Origin: Lingula anatina
Taxonomy: Eukaryota > Brachiopoda > Lingulata > Lingulida > Lingulidae
Direction of reading: 5' to 3'
Length of the DNA stretch: 49,815 nt
Assembly (NCBI RefSeq): GCF_001039355.2
Contig: NW_019775824.1
Span: forward strand, 428,379 to 478,193
Shown: piece after piece, positions 13,658 through 24,650 of the stretch
How positions within the stretch are numbered: position 1 is the stretch's first letter
Layout of the letters: each line of letters starts with the position of its first letter
Translations under genes and position numbers: made by a program
The notes under the pieces: model-generated
Databases searched by the model: none
Told to the model about the DNA's origin: nothing
The model's input: only the letters and a program-made list of their open reading frames with translations

Positions 13658-15100
13658 AGAGATTGGTACTCAACTACAGCGTTGTTAATGGTACTGTCCA
13701 CGTTAATGCTGTTGTTGTTAATACTGACTGTATTGGTTAATACTGCTGACACTGCTACAAAACTTACATGTAAACTTGTGTATTTCGCATTCAGGAACAA
13801 GACTTTTCTCTATGCAGTGGCCATTTTTACTTAGACCCCATGGAGTCTATGTAACATACACGTATTAAGGACATTGAGTAGCTTTGCTTTCTGACAATCA
13901 AAAATGTTTTTCTAATAAGTTTTATTAATGTATAATGCAAATGTATCATACACACTTACTGTTTGACATAGTTTGACCCTGTATCAATTTGACGTTGTTC
14001 TCGACAGCAGCCATCTTTGAGTTTTTACAAATCACTAATTTTTAAGCACAAATGTATGCTTTGGTACCCAGGAGAGTATATTTGTCCTGATATACCCCTG
14101 TAAATGTTTATGTAAACCCCAGTATATAGTACTAGTACAAAACAGAGCAGCCCAGCCATTATAAATTACGATATGTTTTTTTGCCTACCAGGCCCAGTAT
14201 TTAATTTTCTAAATGTTATCATGTTGTACTGGACTGTAAAAATCAATGGAATTTACCTTTGAGAATCATAATGGAAAATATATTCATATTTCTAATGGAA
14301 AGTGACTTTACATTTTTCACAGCTTTCACTTCAGTGAACTCATATTTCCTATAAGCTTTATTTAAGTCCATACAAAATGTGAGGTTGAATTTTCCAGGGT
14401 TCTCTCAAAGGAATATAATACTGAATTCTCCGTCTGTATTCGCCAGAGGCTATATTTGTTCCTTCACTTATTTTGATTTCAGAGGTGTTGATTTCTGTGT
14501 TGTTTCCTGTCAGAAGTCAAATCTTGTTATGAATTGACAGCATGGCATGGGAGAGTAAAGTAAGCTGAAAACAATCATTTTTTCATTTAACACTGTCAAT
14601 ATCTGAAAGCCAGATTATGTATATATTTAATTCCCCTATGCAATGTTTGGACCTGGTGAATGGATAAATATTACAGATGATTTTATACATGTTTTAGTGC
14701 CGTGTTCTTACTGAAGTGGCCCTGGCTATGTATATGCATAAGGTTATGGTTGCCTGATGTGTTTTTGCTATATATTTACTGGTATATACTTATAAATATA
14801 CATATACTTAACTGTGATCAATGCCCTACCTTCACTTTTTGCCTGGGTAAACATGATTTATTTACAAAACTTTTAAGTGTCAGTGAATATTTTGCTACTC
14901 TTAATTGTAAGTGACTATTGAATTAAAATTTCAAAGTTATATATTCTGCATATTTTAGCTAATATTTAAGAGTATTTTGAATATTTTAAAATTGCTTGCT
15001 TTGTATAATGGCAATTTTTTAATCATCCGTCCATTATTTTTTCATTTATATATTTCTGCAAAGGGATTTACTAAATAAATTTTGTTAGAATTATTGGCTA
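13658..15100 (+). other. Probable dynein 3' UTR and flank
   Basis: AT-rich sequence after the dynein stop with no recognisable protein. A canonical AATAAA lies at 15074-15079, but cleavage could occur earlier at a variant signal. I see no other gene. Confidence 0.45.
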
Positions 15101-17280
15101 TGTGTTGGTGATTGCACTCATTTGAAAAAAAATCTAAGTATTTATTGGTCTTATTTTCATAACGTGAAAGAGAGACGTACCTGTACTCGGAGACAGAGAG
15201 AAACTGAGACATAATTGAGAGGTACAGGTATATACAACAATATGAAATCTTAACAGAGACAAATACCACCCTCTACCAGATAATCACTAGATATTCAGAG
15301 ATGTGTCTCTGGCTATTTAATGACAGGATTCTCTGCTGTAATAATTGCTTCCATTTGGCCAAAAGTTACCGGGTCACGTTAGAGAAAAGGGCACCTAATT
15401 AACCAACAGTCCTGCTAGAGGGTAGACAGTACAGAGGGGGTGATCCGCTGTCAACACCCTCAGCAGAAAGGGTTGAACTAGAACTATCCAAAAGAAGAGA
15501 AAGGAACAATAAGGCCTGCAGATACATTTTACTGTACCTGTATTTCAAATTGCCATTTCTGCTAGTTCTTTTTGTACCCAACGGAGAGGGTTTCTGGCCA
15601 AGGAAAAGTATAAATCGAAATAAATAGCAGACCCCCCCCCCAACTGTGATCTTGATGGCATCAATCTACAGGTGCTTGTTCCGGTACCTACGATTATGAT
15701 TTTAATTATAAAGGGACGGGTAACAATTTGTGGGACTGGTACTTTAACAAAGTCTTTGCCAAATTGCATAATTTAGTCGTTAGTCATCGCATCTTAGACA
15801 TTCTCAATAAAAAAAGTAAGAGAATATGAGAAACATATTTTACTCGCTGACACCGAGAAAAATGAAGACTGACATCGCTATCCAAACAAGGTAATGTTAG
15901 CACTCACTTTCGCTAATGTGTCATCTTTTCAAACTAATCCACGCGAGACCGACCGACGAACACACAATGATCACAATAATACTAGTTCAATTTTTATCCC
16001 TGCAATTATTATTACGTTAACATAACCTGTGACATTTATCGTGGTTTACATTCGCGGTCTCTAAACTGATACTTAATATCAACTTACATGAGTTCAACTA
16101 TCGAAGTAGGAACAAGTACCTTGCAGTTTGAACTAAATTATAGAATGAATAGAGCCTTTTTTAATATAAGGTCAATACCGTTTACTTTACTTCGGTTGTT
16201 AATCATTTGCATCTTACGCAAAAAATGTTCACTGGATTGGTATTTAAATCATGGATAATTGCGATGTTCCATCAAAGAAATGCGTTATTTCACCGCTTTA
16301 CTGTTAGAATCATAAGTAAGCCTTTCGAAAAAGATTTCCTGGTAACAAATTGTGGTACTGATAGTTGGGATTAAATACGCGTTTTAAAAACGGATTTGAA
16401 AGCACTTCAGATGAGGGAGATCTGGTTGAATTAAATCACTTTCTAAATCATTTGACCCCGTTTAAACGTACAATATTCCAGGCAAACTTTCGCTTGCAGC
16501 ATTTCAATGCTTCCCTGGGTTTTATAAAGGAATACAACATTCTGCTTATGGAACAACCCACCGAAAGTCTTTTAATGAACCAAGCATAAAATATTTGTGA
16601 CGAATAGGGTAGAGCTGCATACAGAAGAAACCCCCGCCCTGCTAATTTTAATTTTAATTGTTAAAACAACAGTTGAGTCGAGCTTTTATCCAAGAACAGA
16701 ACAGAATCCCGATCAAAGATTGGTGGCATTAGTGACTGCATGGTCTTGTCGTTTTGAGGTGTATAGCTTCTAGGACTTTCCTGTTCACTGTCAATCATCT
16801 TGGGGTTTTTTTTTCAATTTTGGGACCATGTGATACTTTGTGTCCGGGTTGTTCCTCATGTTGACATAATGCTAACTTGCTGTCTCTCTTATTAACTGAA
16901 TATATCGCACCGCATACCGTTATGGTTTTTCATAATCCATCAGTAGAAATGAGTGTTATTAGAGCATGAAAAGAATTTTCCTCAACTGTGCTGTTTTTTT
17001 TTATTTTAAAACTATCTTTTGAAAATAACAACGCCTGTATTTACATTTTCTTTTTATGTGATGCTTTATGTGAAATTTATTGGAATGGAGATGAACAAAC
17101 ACAGACTAAAATATGGATTTAAGAAATTTACACAGTGGATATTACGACATTTGCCATACTGATAATTTGGAAACATTTCATTATATCTAATAATCTCAGT
17201 CTTTGATTATTACTCAAAATATGACATTACCAAACCTGACTTGTACCACAAAATTCAGACTTCAAGGTCGTACCTGTACT
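15101..17280. other. Intergenic region, nothing recognised
   Basis: Unique-looking AT-rich DNA. Short open frames (for example 16365-16589) lack an ATG start, splice context or recognisable domain. No RNA gene or clear mobile element was seen. Confidence 0.5.
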
Positions 17281-17284
17281 GTGA

Positions 17285-17830
17285 GATAAAGCACGTCCCA
17301 GGGTTTAAATTTGATATTGGGCGGAGCTGAAGTAACGTTACAGTCCAACATCGCAATGACTGTTTAAGAGTCCACCCATGTAAATTTTTACTTGTGTATT
17401 GGTGCCACATGAATAATATGAAGAGAGCAGGGAGAGCACCTTCCGCGACCAACCTAACGTTACTGGGTGACTTATTGTAATGGTAATAATTAAGAATAAA
17501 ATGCATATTAAATCTTACCAATGTCATCATAAAAGGTTGATAAAGCATTTTTCAAATGTGCTTAAGATGCGTTTAAACTGCGTTTAAATAATCCCCTGTT
17601 TGGATGTCTTTAATGTTCAAATGGCGTTTCTTCTAAACCCTTGGTACACATATTCTTGCACCCATTTGGTCCTTGTATCACTATATAGATACGAATGTCT
17701 TTTATAACTAGTTTAACAAGCCGGTAAATAATATCGTAATGTTTTGCTTTCTATGCTGAAATATATTTTTACAATTCAAATCTGCATACCTTCTACTAAT
17801 CTATGTGACAGATGTAAATGTTTAAATGAA
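17285..17830 (+). other. Upstream flank of VWA gene 1, shared with the VWA-2 upstream flank
   Basis: Homologous to about 24533-24890 and 25850-26040. Shared landmarks include AAAGCACGT, CAATGACTGTT, TAAATCTTACC followed by AAGGTTGATAAA, and CAATTCAAATC followed by GCATAC. It marks the 5' extent of the duplicated VWA unit. In VWA-2 this flank runs almost directly into the start codon. In gene 1 about 300 further bases, including a TATA box, intervene. Confidence 0.65.
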
Positions 17831-18041
17831 TTAAATATATATGTCTCAAAAGAAGGCGCCTGATAAATGTCTGCTATAAAATGCAACAATGTCGTTACCA
17901 ATAAAGCAGTGTCTTAGAGTCAAGAATTTTGAAAAAAAACTTACCTGGTAAAAAGCACCGGGAATCTTATGAAACGATTGGTTTACACACGGAAATAAAT
18001 TGTAAAAATGAATTTGTGAGCACGTGCAAGCAAGTGTTTCG

Positions 18042-18049
18042 TATAAATA
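18042..18049 (+). promoter_or_regulatory. TATA box of VWA gene 1
   Basis: TATAAATA sits about 95 bases before the ATG, which predicts a transcription start near 18070-18075 and a short 5' UTR. The neighbourhood (CACGTGCAAG upstream) contains an E-box-like CACGTG. No equivalent strong TATA box was seen at this position in the paralogs. Confidence 0.6.
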
Positions 18050-18137
18050 GCGGTTTAGACGTCGTTCTCGTTGTTAAAAAACAAGTCATTTATTTCCAAT
18101 AGTCTACACGTGGACCAAGGTCCTACTGTCACTGAAG

Positions 18138-21100
18138 ATGAAGTCAGCTGCGCTGGTACTGCTTATTGTTGTCGGAATGGTTTTCACTGTTTTGGGACAA
18201 GACGATCTCACACCCGAGCAGATTATTAAGGCTGTGATGGGTAAACCGCCTACCTACTGGAAAGTGATGTTTGCTTTGGACAGCAGCGGCAGCATCAGCG
18301 ACAAAGAATGGTTGGCTAGCAAATCATCGTGCGGGGTGAGATACATTGTCTGACTTTGGTTAAAGACGTAACTCTAAGATCGGCTGAATGTGATCAGAAA
18401 TGGAATATTTAATGTGCACTTCCTTTCCTGACAACACCCATTGCTGATATCAAGTCATCAAATCATATTTATATTGCAATATGTGAAACAAAAATAAATA
18501 TTTGAAAATAACTTTGCATATAAAGATAAAAATTGATCTGTGTAGTAATGTTATTCATAAGTAAAATTTTAAAACTGTTAACTTTGTAAGCTATAACTGA
18601 CAGCGTTCCTGTGAAAGCTTCCATCCCAACACTTGGGAATTCATCAGTCACACTGAAGTTATGTACACAGTATGGTGAACCGTTTAGTGAGAACTGTTCA
18701 CTGCAACACTGCTCCAGATGTGAAACAGGCTGTGCCCCCCTCCCTTGTTTAAGCCCCCTTTATACTGGACGGCGTCCTTTCTGCGTCCAGCAGTACGGCC
18801 CCATTTGAGAGTTAAAACATTATAATACTTTACGTGCCGACAAATGGCCGATCATTGAGCATTCATTCTGATACAAAATCAATGCTCGTGCCTCCTTATT
18901 AAGACCACAGCGATGCCAAATTTCATGGTCGCAGAAAGGACGCAGAAAGGAGGCCGTCCAGTGTAAAAAGGGTATTAGTGAAGATCTTTGGGGCCGAATG
19001 TAGATACATACCTAGGGATGTTATGTGACCGTGGCGATATGATGATCACTGAAGCCTGTCCATTTAGCCAAGCTTCAGTGAAGATCGAGGGCAACCTCGA
19101 CCCTCTACCCAAAAATATCTCGCTTCACTCGACATTTTTGCGTAGCGTCTCTCGGAAAACTCTGATTTAACTATGATGTAGTCTAGAATTTCACGACTAC
19201 ATCTTGGTTAAATCAGTCGAGGTCTCTTAAATGTTGGAAGTCAAAAACAGATTGATCATGTGACTTTCTTGGTATCAAGAGATTAGTGACGTTGCTTGCG
19301 TTATATATCTACCAGTAGACAAATTTAAAATCTCTCACACTCTTAAAATTTTGCATAAACCTTTCACGTTTAACAATTATTATTTGGCATCAAGAGAATT
19401 GTGACGTTGCTTGCGACCAGTAGACAAATTTAAAATCTCTCACACTCTTAAAAAAAAAAGCATAAACATTTCACGTTAAACAATTATTATTTATAACTTT
19501 ATTACACTAATTCATATCATATCGGTATGGTTTGGAAACGGGAATTAGTTTACATTTAAGCCACACGTGCATACAAATTATTTGTAAATTTATAACTTTT
19601 TAACGAGGGTTGTGTTATTTACCTTTTGATTTTAAGCTGTTCATTCTTCCTCTTTATCAGATATATCGGTAAAAATAAAATATATTCCCCATTTGAACTT
19701 GTAATTACATGTAGCATGCTCCATGCTCTGAAAACCAATACATGTATATTCCGAAACCGCCACGTAGTAAAAAATGTCACCAAAACGTAGAATTATTACT
19801 CCTGTGGACTTGAAATGAACATCCGTTTGATTTTGATTGTATTCCGTAACCGCCTCGTCGTCAGAAATAACAATAAAAACTAGAATTATTACTCCCGTGA
19901 ACTTGAAATAAACATCCGTTTGATTTTGACTATATTCCGAAACTACCTCGTTGTCAGAAATATCACCAAAAAGTAAATTTCTTTCTCCTTTGCACTTGAG
20001 AAAAATTAGTTTGACTATATTCCGGTCCGACGCTCCTTGTTTATCAGAAATGTCACTTAAAAGTAGAGGTTTTGCCTTCTGCAGCAGGCCCAGCTAGGTG
20101 CGGCTCAGTTGAGAAGCGTGCGGTCAGTGTCGACGATTGATTTAATACTTTTCACGCCAGTTGAACGTCCATGACAAGTATTTAGCAAAAATTGACCAAA
20201 TTGGTCAGACATTACGTAAGAATTTGGTGGGAGGTGACCAGCACACGTGGACGAGTTTATTTCATATAACATAGAGCGTGATATAGGGTCACTTTATTCG
20301 GTTTTAGGGGTGTTTTAGGATGAAATGACTGTATTTTTTCTCGGTATGTATGTCAAATATGTCGCTGACGCTCGTGGTGTTATGGCATATATCGCTCGGG
20401 TGACAGTGTATTATCTCACACATAAATCTTTGTAGAATGACACTGTTATTGGGAAACCGCTCTTAATTAATTTGCTTTTTGTGTCCTCATTTGTAATTTG
20501 TAAGGGGAATACAATATATGCGGATATATACTGTACATCTACATGCATAACTTAATGGTGCAACTTGTAACTAAATACACGATACAGATTCAAATAAATT
20601 ATGTTTAAGGACCTTATAGAAATCATCAGCAAAACCCCTGGTCCGAACAGTATTGGCCCCACAAAACACAGACTTGGCCTGGTACGCTTCTCTGACAAGG
20701 ACGTCGACGTGACAAAGGTCTTCTACAAACTGGGGACTATCATCAATCGTGATGCTCTTGATCTGGTTCCGAAAGAGGGTAAGGTCAGCGTGTTTGTAAA
20801 TGATACTTTTAATTATATTAGTGAAGGGCAGAAACCACCAAATAATTTCCCATTGACGACCATACTAAGAAATGCCTGCAACACTGCATGAACAAAATTA
20901 CTCTGTGAAACATTTCCCATGACAGCAGACACACTGACATAACTCCCAATGTCAAAAAAATGTACTGTCATCAGACTTTCTTGCTTACCGGCATCACTTG
21001 AACATGTGCGCCCCTCTGTTTGTAAACAAACCACTGCACCACTCACAGTCAGTAGCCCCTTCCGCCAGAGGTCTCACGACTGCACCGCACCTGAGCCTGG

Positions 21101-22155
21101 TCCTGAAAATAAAACTGGCAGTAGGCCTAGTATACACCCTAGCCTGCTAGTTGATACCAAAACTAACCCTAGCAACACACAAGAAATACCAGGAAAAAAA
21201 TGAAAAAAAAAGCAATCATTATCTCTCACTGAACTACATTTGCTGATTGGCTGATTTAGTGGTTTCTGCCCTGAGTATCGCTCATCACATAAATCAACTA
21301 CAGTCCCGGACACACAAGCACTTGATCACAGACGCATACACACGCTGGCAAACACACATGCACATATAATACATACATACTGTACATGTATATATATATA
21401 TATATATATATACATACAATCACGGACACACCACACACACGCACACACACACACACGCACGCACGCGCGCGCGGAGATACACAAATACATACACAATCAC
21501 ACATACTGCCATAAGCACGTGTACAGACATCAATATACATGCACTGTAGCAAACACTGTTTTTGCTTTAATGCATTTTATGCATAGCATTTATTTCTCAA
21601 ATAAAAAAGCTTTTTAAAAATAAATGATTGTAAAATTTTAAATAATTGATTTTTTAAAAAAATTAAAAGCCAAGATCGAATAGGCTATTAGAAATAAGTT
21701 ATTGCTGCAACAGTACATTAAAGTTGGTTTTATAAAACTATTAGATTAGTGATATTTGGAAATATTTACTTACAGAATTAGAAAAGATTCGTTATAGCAT
21801 CTTTCGCCATATTTACACAGGTATCTTCACGTATACAAAGAGGGCTTTGGAGTTGTGTGACGGCGAACTCGGTGCCGCTGGTAAACGCCTGGTGGTCATA
21901 TACACTGATGGAAAACATACGGTTGGTGAGCCTGATAAGCCTGATAAGGGAGACCCGGTGAAAAAGGCAGAGGCCATGAAAAAGAAAGGTTTGTACTTCA
22001 AGATCAGGATCCGGTTTCAAAAAAAAAAAAAAAAAAAAAAAAATCAGTGTTCCCTGGCTGAGAAATTAGTTACCAAGGTTACATTGTCACGTGGTTGAGG
22101 GCCATGTTTAAGATAAGTGTATACACTTAACATGTTTTACCCTCTTTAAATAAAG

Positions 22156-22206
<51 letters not shown>

Positions 22207-22795
22207 CTATCAGGAACAGTGTAACAGCTCTCTCATAGAAATCCTAGTCACTTAAGCCAGGAAACTGACTTAGACTGGTTCCCACACATAGATCGATCCA
22301 TCTGGATCGATCTAACTCCCAGGGGAGTCTCACTAAATTGTCATCAACTAACCGGCTTAAATGTCTGTCACACCCACCAAATCAGCTAGGGGGTAAAGAT
22401 AATTACCCCCTAACAGCTTTACTAGGCGTGACAAGTTGACAGCAATTTAGTGAGACTCCCCAGGGAGATAGATCGATCCAAATGTCTGTGGGAATGGTCT
22501 CTTAAATTTGTTTTCTTTTTTTACACTGGGGCCAGGTTACCTTTCAAATTAACAGACTTTTTGAACATTAAAGAGTGAGATATTAATAAAAAAGTAGTTC
22601 ATTCATTTAAAAGTAATTTTGCCTTTACCTACATTCGTCAATTACATAAACTACTCTGTCATTTCAGGAATAATTATTTGTGTCGTTGCTGTTGGTAACA
22701 ATCCTTACATGAAGCAGATCAATGAGATGGCATCGTCTATTTTGATCGACGGAAAGCTTAGGAAGTGTGTCCTTAAAAAAGGCGCAAAACCTTGA
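18138..22795 (+). CDS. Secreted single-domain von Willebrand factor A protein, gene VWA-1 (220 aa)
   Basis: Four exons, 18138-18335, 20610-20778, 21821-21988 and 22668-22795 (TGA), join in frame (663 nt). A signal peptide of about 20 residues (MKSAALVLLIVVGMVFTVLG) is followed by a short LTPEQIIKAVMG lead. One VWA domain follows, with the MIDAS motif DSSGS near residue 50, a GLVRFSD strand, a YTKRALEL helix, the second MIDAS segment VIYTDGKHT and IIICVVAVG. There is no membrane segment or second domain, so the product is a small secreted, metal-binding adhesion module. Family knowledge is that VWA domains bind extracellular-matrix ligands; the ligand here is unknown. The start is supported by the signal peptide and an upstream TATA box. 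A second gene at 26048-27840 has the same exon count, splice phases and length. Intron 1 carries a foldback element and tandem repeats. Confidence 0.85.
18754..18972. mobile_element. MITE-like foldback element in VWA-1 intron 1
   Basis: About 219 bases bounded by 35-base inverted repeats, 18754-18788 and 18938-18972. The outer arm reads CCCCCTTTATACTGGACGGC on the left, with the complement of a near-identical arm on the right (few mismatches). The interior has no coding potential. A target duplication is not clear (TTAAG on the left, TATTAG on the right). Superfamily not determined. Confidence 0.7.
19162..19216. repeat. Imperfect stem-loop (22-base arms)
   Basis: CTGATTTAAC..GATGTAGTC at 19162-19183 is complementary to GACTACATC..GTTAAATCAG at 19195-19216 with about three mismatches and an 11-base loop. 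It may be the core of another foldback element, since CACTGAAGC/GCTTCAGTG arms lie about 100 bases upstream. Confidence 0.5.
19270..19492 (+). repeat. Two tandem copies of a ~110-base unit
   Basis: Both copies contain ATCAAGAGA, GTGACGTTGCTTGCG, CCAGTAGACAAATTTAAAAT and CTCTCACACTCTTAAAA, ending in TTTCACGTT..AACAATTATTATTT. They lie in VWA-1 intron 1. Confidence 0.8.
19746..20068 (+). repeat. Four degenerate tandem units of ~85-93 bases
   Basis: Units start near 19746, 19839, 19932 and 20016. Each carries ATTCCG(A/T)AAC..CCTCGT, TCAGAAAT, an (A)AAAGTAGA segment and ACTTGA(A)A. The last unit is most diverged. They lie in VWA-1 intron 1. Confidence 0.75.
21320..21545 (+). repeat. CA/TA/CG-rich simple repeats
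   Basis: Alternating purine-pyrimidine runs including TATATATATA, CACACACACA and CGCGCGCG, in VWA-1 intron 2. Open frames here are low complexity. Confidence 0.85.
22019..22204 (+). mobile_element. Probable 3' tail of a non-LTR retroelement (SINE/LINE-like) in VWA-1 intron 3
   Basis: A 25-base A-run at 22019-22043 is followed by about 110 bases of unique sequence ending TTTAAATAAAGTTTATT and a pure (ATT)n run at 22158-22204. A polyadenylation-like AATAAA followed by a 3-base tandem tail is typical of non-LTR element 3' ends. No coding part is present. Confidence 0.45.
22273..22499. mobile_element. Foldback MITE, family A copy 1
   Basis: A 227-base near-palindrome. The outer arms are GACTGGTTCCCACA..CAT and the complement of ATG..TGTGGGAATGGTC. 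The middle arms share GGATCGATCTA and GGGGAGTCTCACTAAATTG, and the inner arms share GTCAC and TAGGGGGTAA. CTTA occurs on both sides and may be the target duplication. A second copy lies at 24328-24531. Non-coding. Confidence 0.75.
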
Positions 22796-23120
22796 ATCCA
22801 CGACTTGACAAGTTCTGTGCCCCGCAGAAGCGTTGTCACAGACAGTTTCAGTTAGTCTGTTGCAGTGTATCACATGGTGTAGATTCAGGACTTTACTGAT
22901 GGAACTCTGATCTGGTACAAAACAAGACACCCGACGAATTTATTTGAACATATTGATTTCAGCCAAAACGTTTCCTTTGCCAATAATCATGTTAGCATGC
23001 TCAGTGTATGCATATGTATATATACTTCTAAAAAGTACACATATGATAGTGTTATTTGCATATTGATAAAAAAAATCGATGAGTCATACTCCATAGCTCT
23101 GAAATGATATTTGCGATAAA

Positions 23121-23126
23121 AATAAA
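23121..23126 (+). terminator. Candidate polyadenylation signal of VWA-1
   Basis: The first canonical AATAAA after the VWA-1 stop, about 325 bases downstream. Confidence 0.4.
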
Positions 23127-23218
23127 TCCTGATGCATATACAACACTGGATTTCATTTTTCAGCGAAAAGGAGATAAAGACGGTTTCAATTGTGATTGCC
23201 AACTCGTTAAGCCTATTA

Positions 23219-23457
23219 AGGGGAGACCGGGGCTAATTGGACCCCAGGGTAAGTTGGCCTCCCATCAAGTCTCTTTAATAAAGTTACTTTAAAATGCTAA
23301 ATTATTTCATTTGGACTCGCTGCCGACGCTTTCTTAGCACTATTGGATACGGTCACTTTACAAAATGATGTGATCAATTCTTTTACCCCATAGTTACTTT
23401 GTCATAAATTGATGGGGGACAACTTACCCCGGGGTCCAACTAGCCCCGGTCTCCCCT
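23219..23457. mobile_element. MITE with ~37-base terminal inverted repeats and an identifiable empty site
   Basis: Left arm 23220-23256 (GGGGAGACCGGGGCTAATTG..GGTAAGTTG) is complementary to right arm 23421-23456 with one or two mismatches. The interior is AT-rich and non-coding. The 3' flank of the paralogous VWA-2 gene reads through uninterrupted at about 28133-28148 (GCCAATTATACATT, against GCCTATTA..TATACATT here), so the insertion postdates the VWA duplication or was lost in VWA-2. Confidence 0.8.
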
Positions 23458-23480
23458 ATACATTACACAATGATCGTGCT

Positions 23481-23481
<1 letters not shown>

Positions 23482-23523
<42 letters not shown>
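23482..23523 (+). repeat. (ATA)n microsatellite
   Basis: Pure AAT/ATA triplet run directly after the VWA-1 3' flank homology (TGATCGTGCTTAT). Poly-Asn open frames across it are artefacts. Confidence 0.9.
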
Positions 23524-24327
23524 TATTTCTTAAAAACCGCACTACACTACCGTCTCAGTGCTGTTTACTAATAAAATTATCAGAATTAAAAGTAATTATA
23601 TAAGTAATAAAAGCTGAGGTGAATAAAACAATTAAAATGATTAATGCTGGTTGTAATAGTAATAGTCTAAACAATAAAAAGGTAGACAGATAAGTTAAAA
23701 TTGCCCAAGTGGGCCAAAATAATCATTTTCCGTTTCTTTTATGTAAAATTCTTATTTACATATTTTAATTAAAATGCAAGAAAATAAAATAGAACACCTC
23801 CCGTTTATTCACCGCCCCACGTGCTTGGTTATTTTATAATTATTGAAAATAACGATGTTTCAGAACTTTTGGCTGAGTGCATAGTGCTTACCCTCGGCAA
23901 GTATAGTCTGACTTTGATAAGTGTTATTTACAAACCTAATAAGAGAAGTGTCATCGACACATTTAAAGGCGTCCGTGGATGTTTTGAGGTCGTTGATCGT
24001 AGTCACAAGTACAGGGCCAAACTTTGTAATTTGTGGTACTCCTGCATTAATGGTACCGGTGGCACATTCTAACTGATTACTCTTTATTTTTTCACACTGC
24101 TTCCTCTCTGTGACATTGAATACTTGTCACCCGAAGAGGTTTGTTGGTTTGATTTATCAATTAGACGATTTCATGTATTGTTAATGGAATATTGTCGCAT
24201 TCATAAAAATCATCATAATGGCTTTTCGTGCTTTTTGATTTGTATTTTAATGACTCTTTGTGACCTTGTTTTAATTTGGTTTACTGCCTGTAAAAAAGTG
24301 ACAAAGTACCAGCATTATAAAGAAACA
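23524..24327. other. Intergenic region between VWA-1 and VWA-2
   Basis: No supportable gene. An open frame at 23821-24072 contains a short stretch vaguely like a LINE endonuclease strand (VLTLGKYSLTLISVIYKPN), but nothing around it supports a retroelement. Confidence 0.4.
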
Positions 24328-24531
24328 GGGGTTCCTCGCTAAATTGTTTCAGCTTAAACGGCTTAGATGTCTGGCACGTCTACTGAAGCTGCTAAACGAT
24401 AATTAATTACCCTATAGCAGCTTCAGCAGGCGTGTCAGAAATCTAAGCCGTTCAATTTGATTGCAATTTAGTAAGAATCCCCTTGGAGATAAATCGATAG
24501 TACTACAGTACGACAGGGTCTGGGAATGGTC
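24328..24531. mobile_element. Foldback MITE, family A copy 2
   Basis: Palindromic about GATAATTAATTACC, with arms CTAAATTG, AACGGCTTAGAT, TGAAGCTGCT and their complements. It shares GGGAATGGTC, AATTTAGT and ATCGAT with copy 1 at 22273-22499. The left outer arm is truncated. Homology between the upstream flanks of VWA-1 and VWA-2 starts directly after its right end. Confidence 0.7.
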
Positions 24532-24650
24532 CCTAAAGCACGTTCCACGGTTTTGATGTGGGGTGGAGATGGAATGATAAACTTAATCAACACAATGACT
24601 GTTCAAGTCCGCCCTCGTGAATGTTTTCGACTGTGCCTTGTCTGCAAAAC

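Noticed and set aside
19000-19240. Possible tRNA or small structured RNA
   Set aside because: Stem-loops are present but no cloverleaf or known RNA motif could be matched; more consistent with foldback-type repeat DNA.
23821-24072. 83-codon frame with a short LINE-endonuclease-like stretch
   Set aside because: The similarity covers about 20 residues, no catalytic motifs are visible, and the flanks show no reverse transcriptase.
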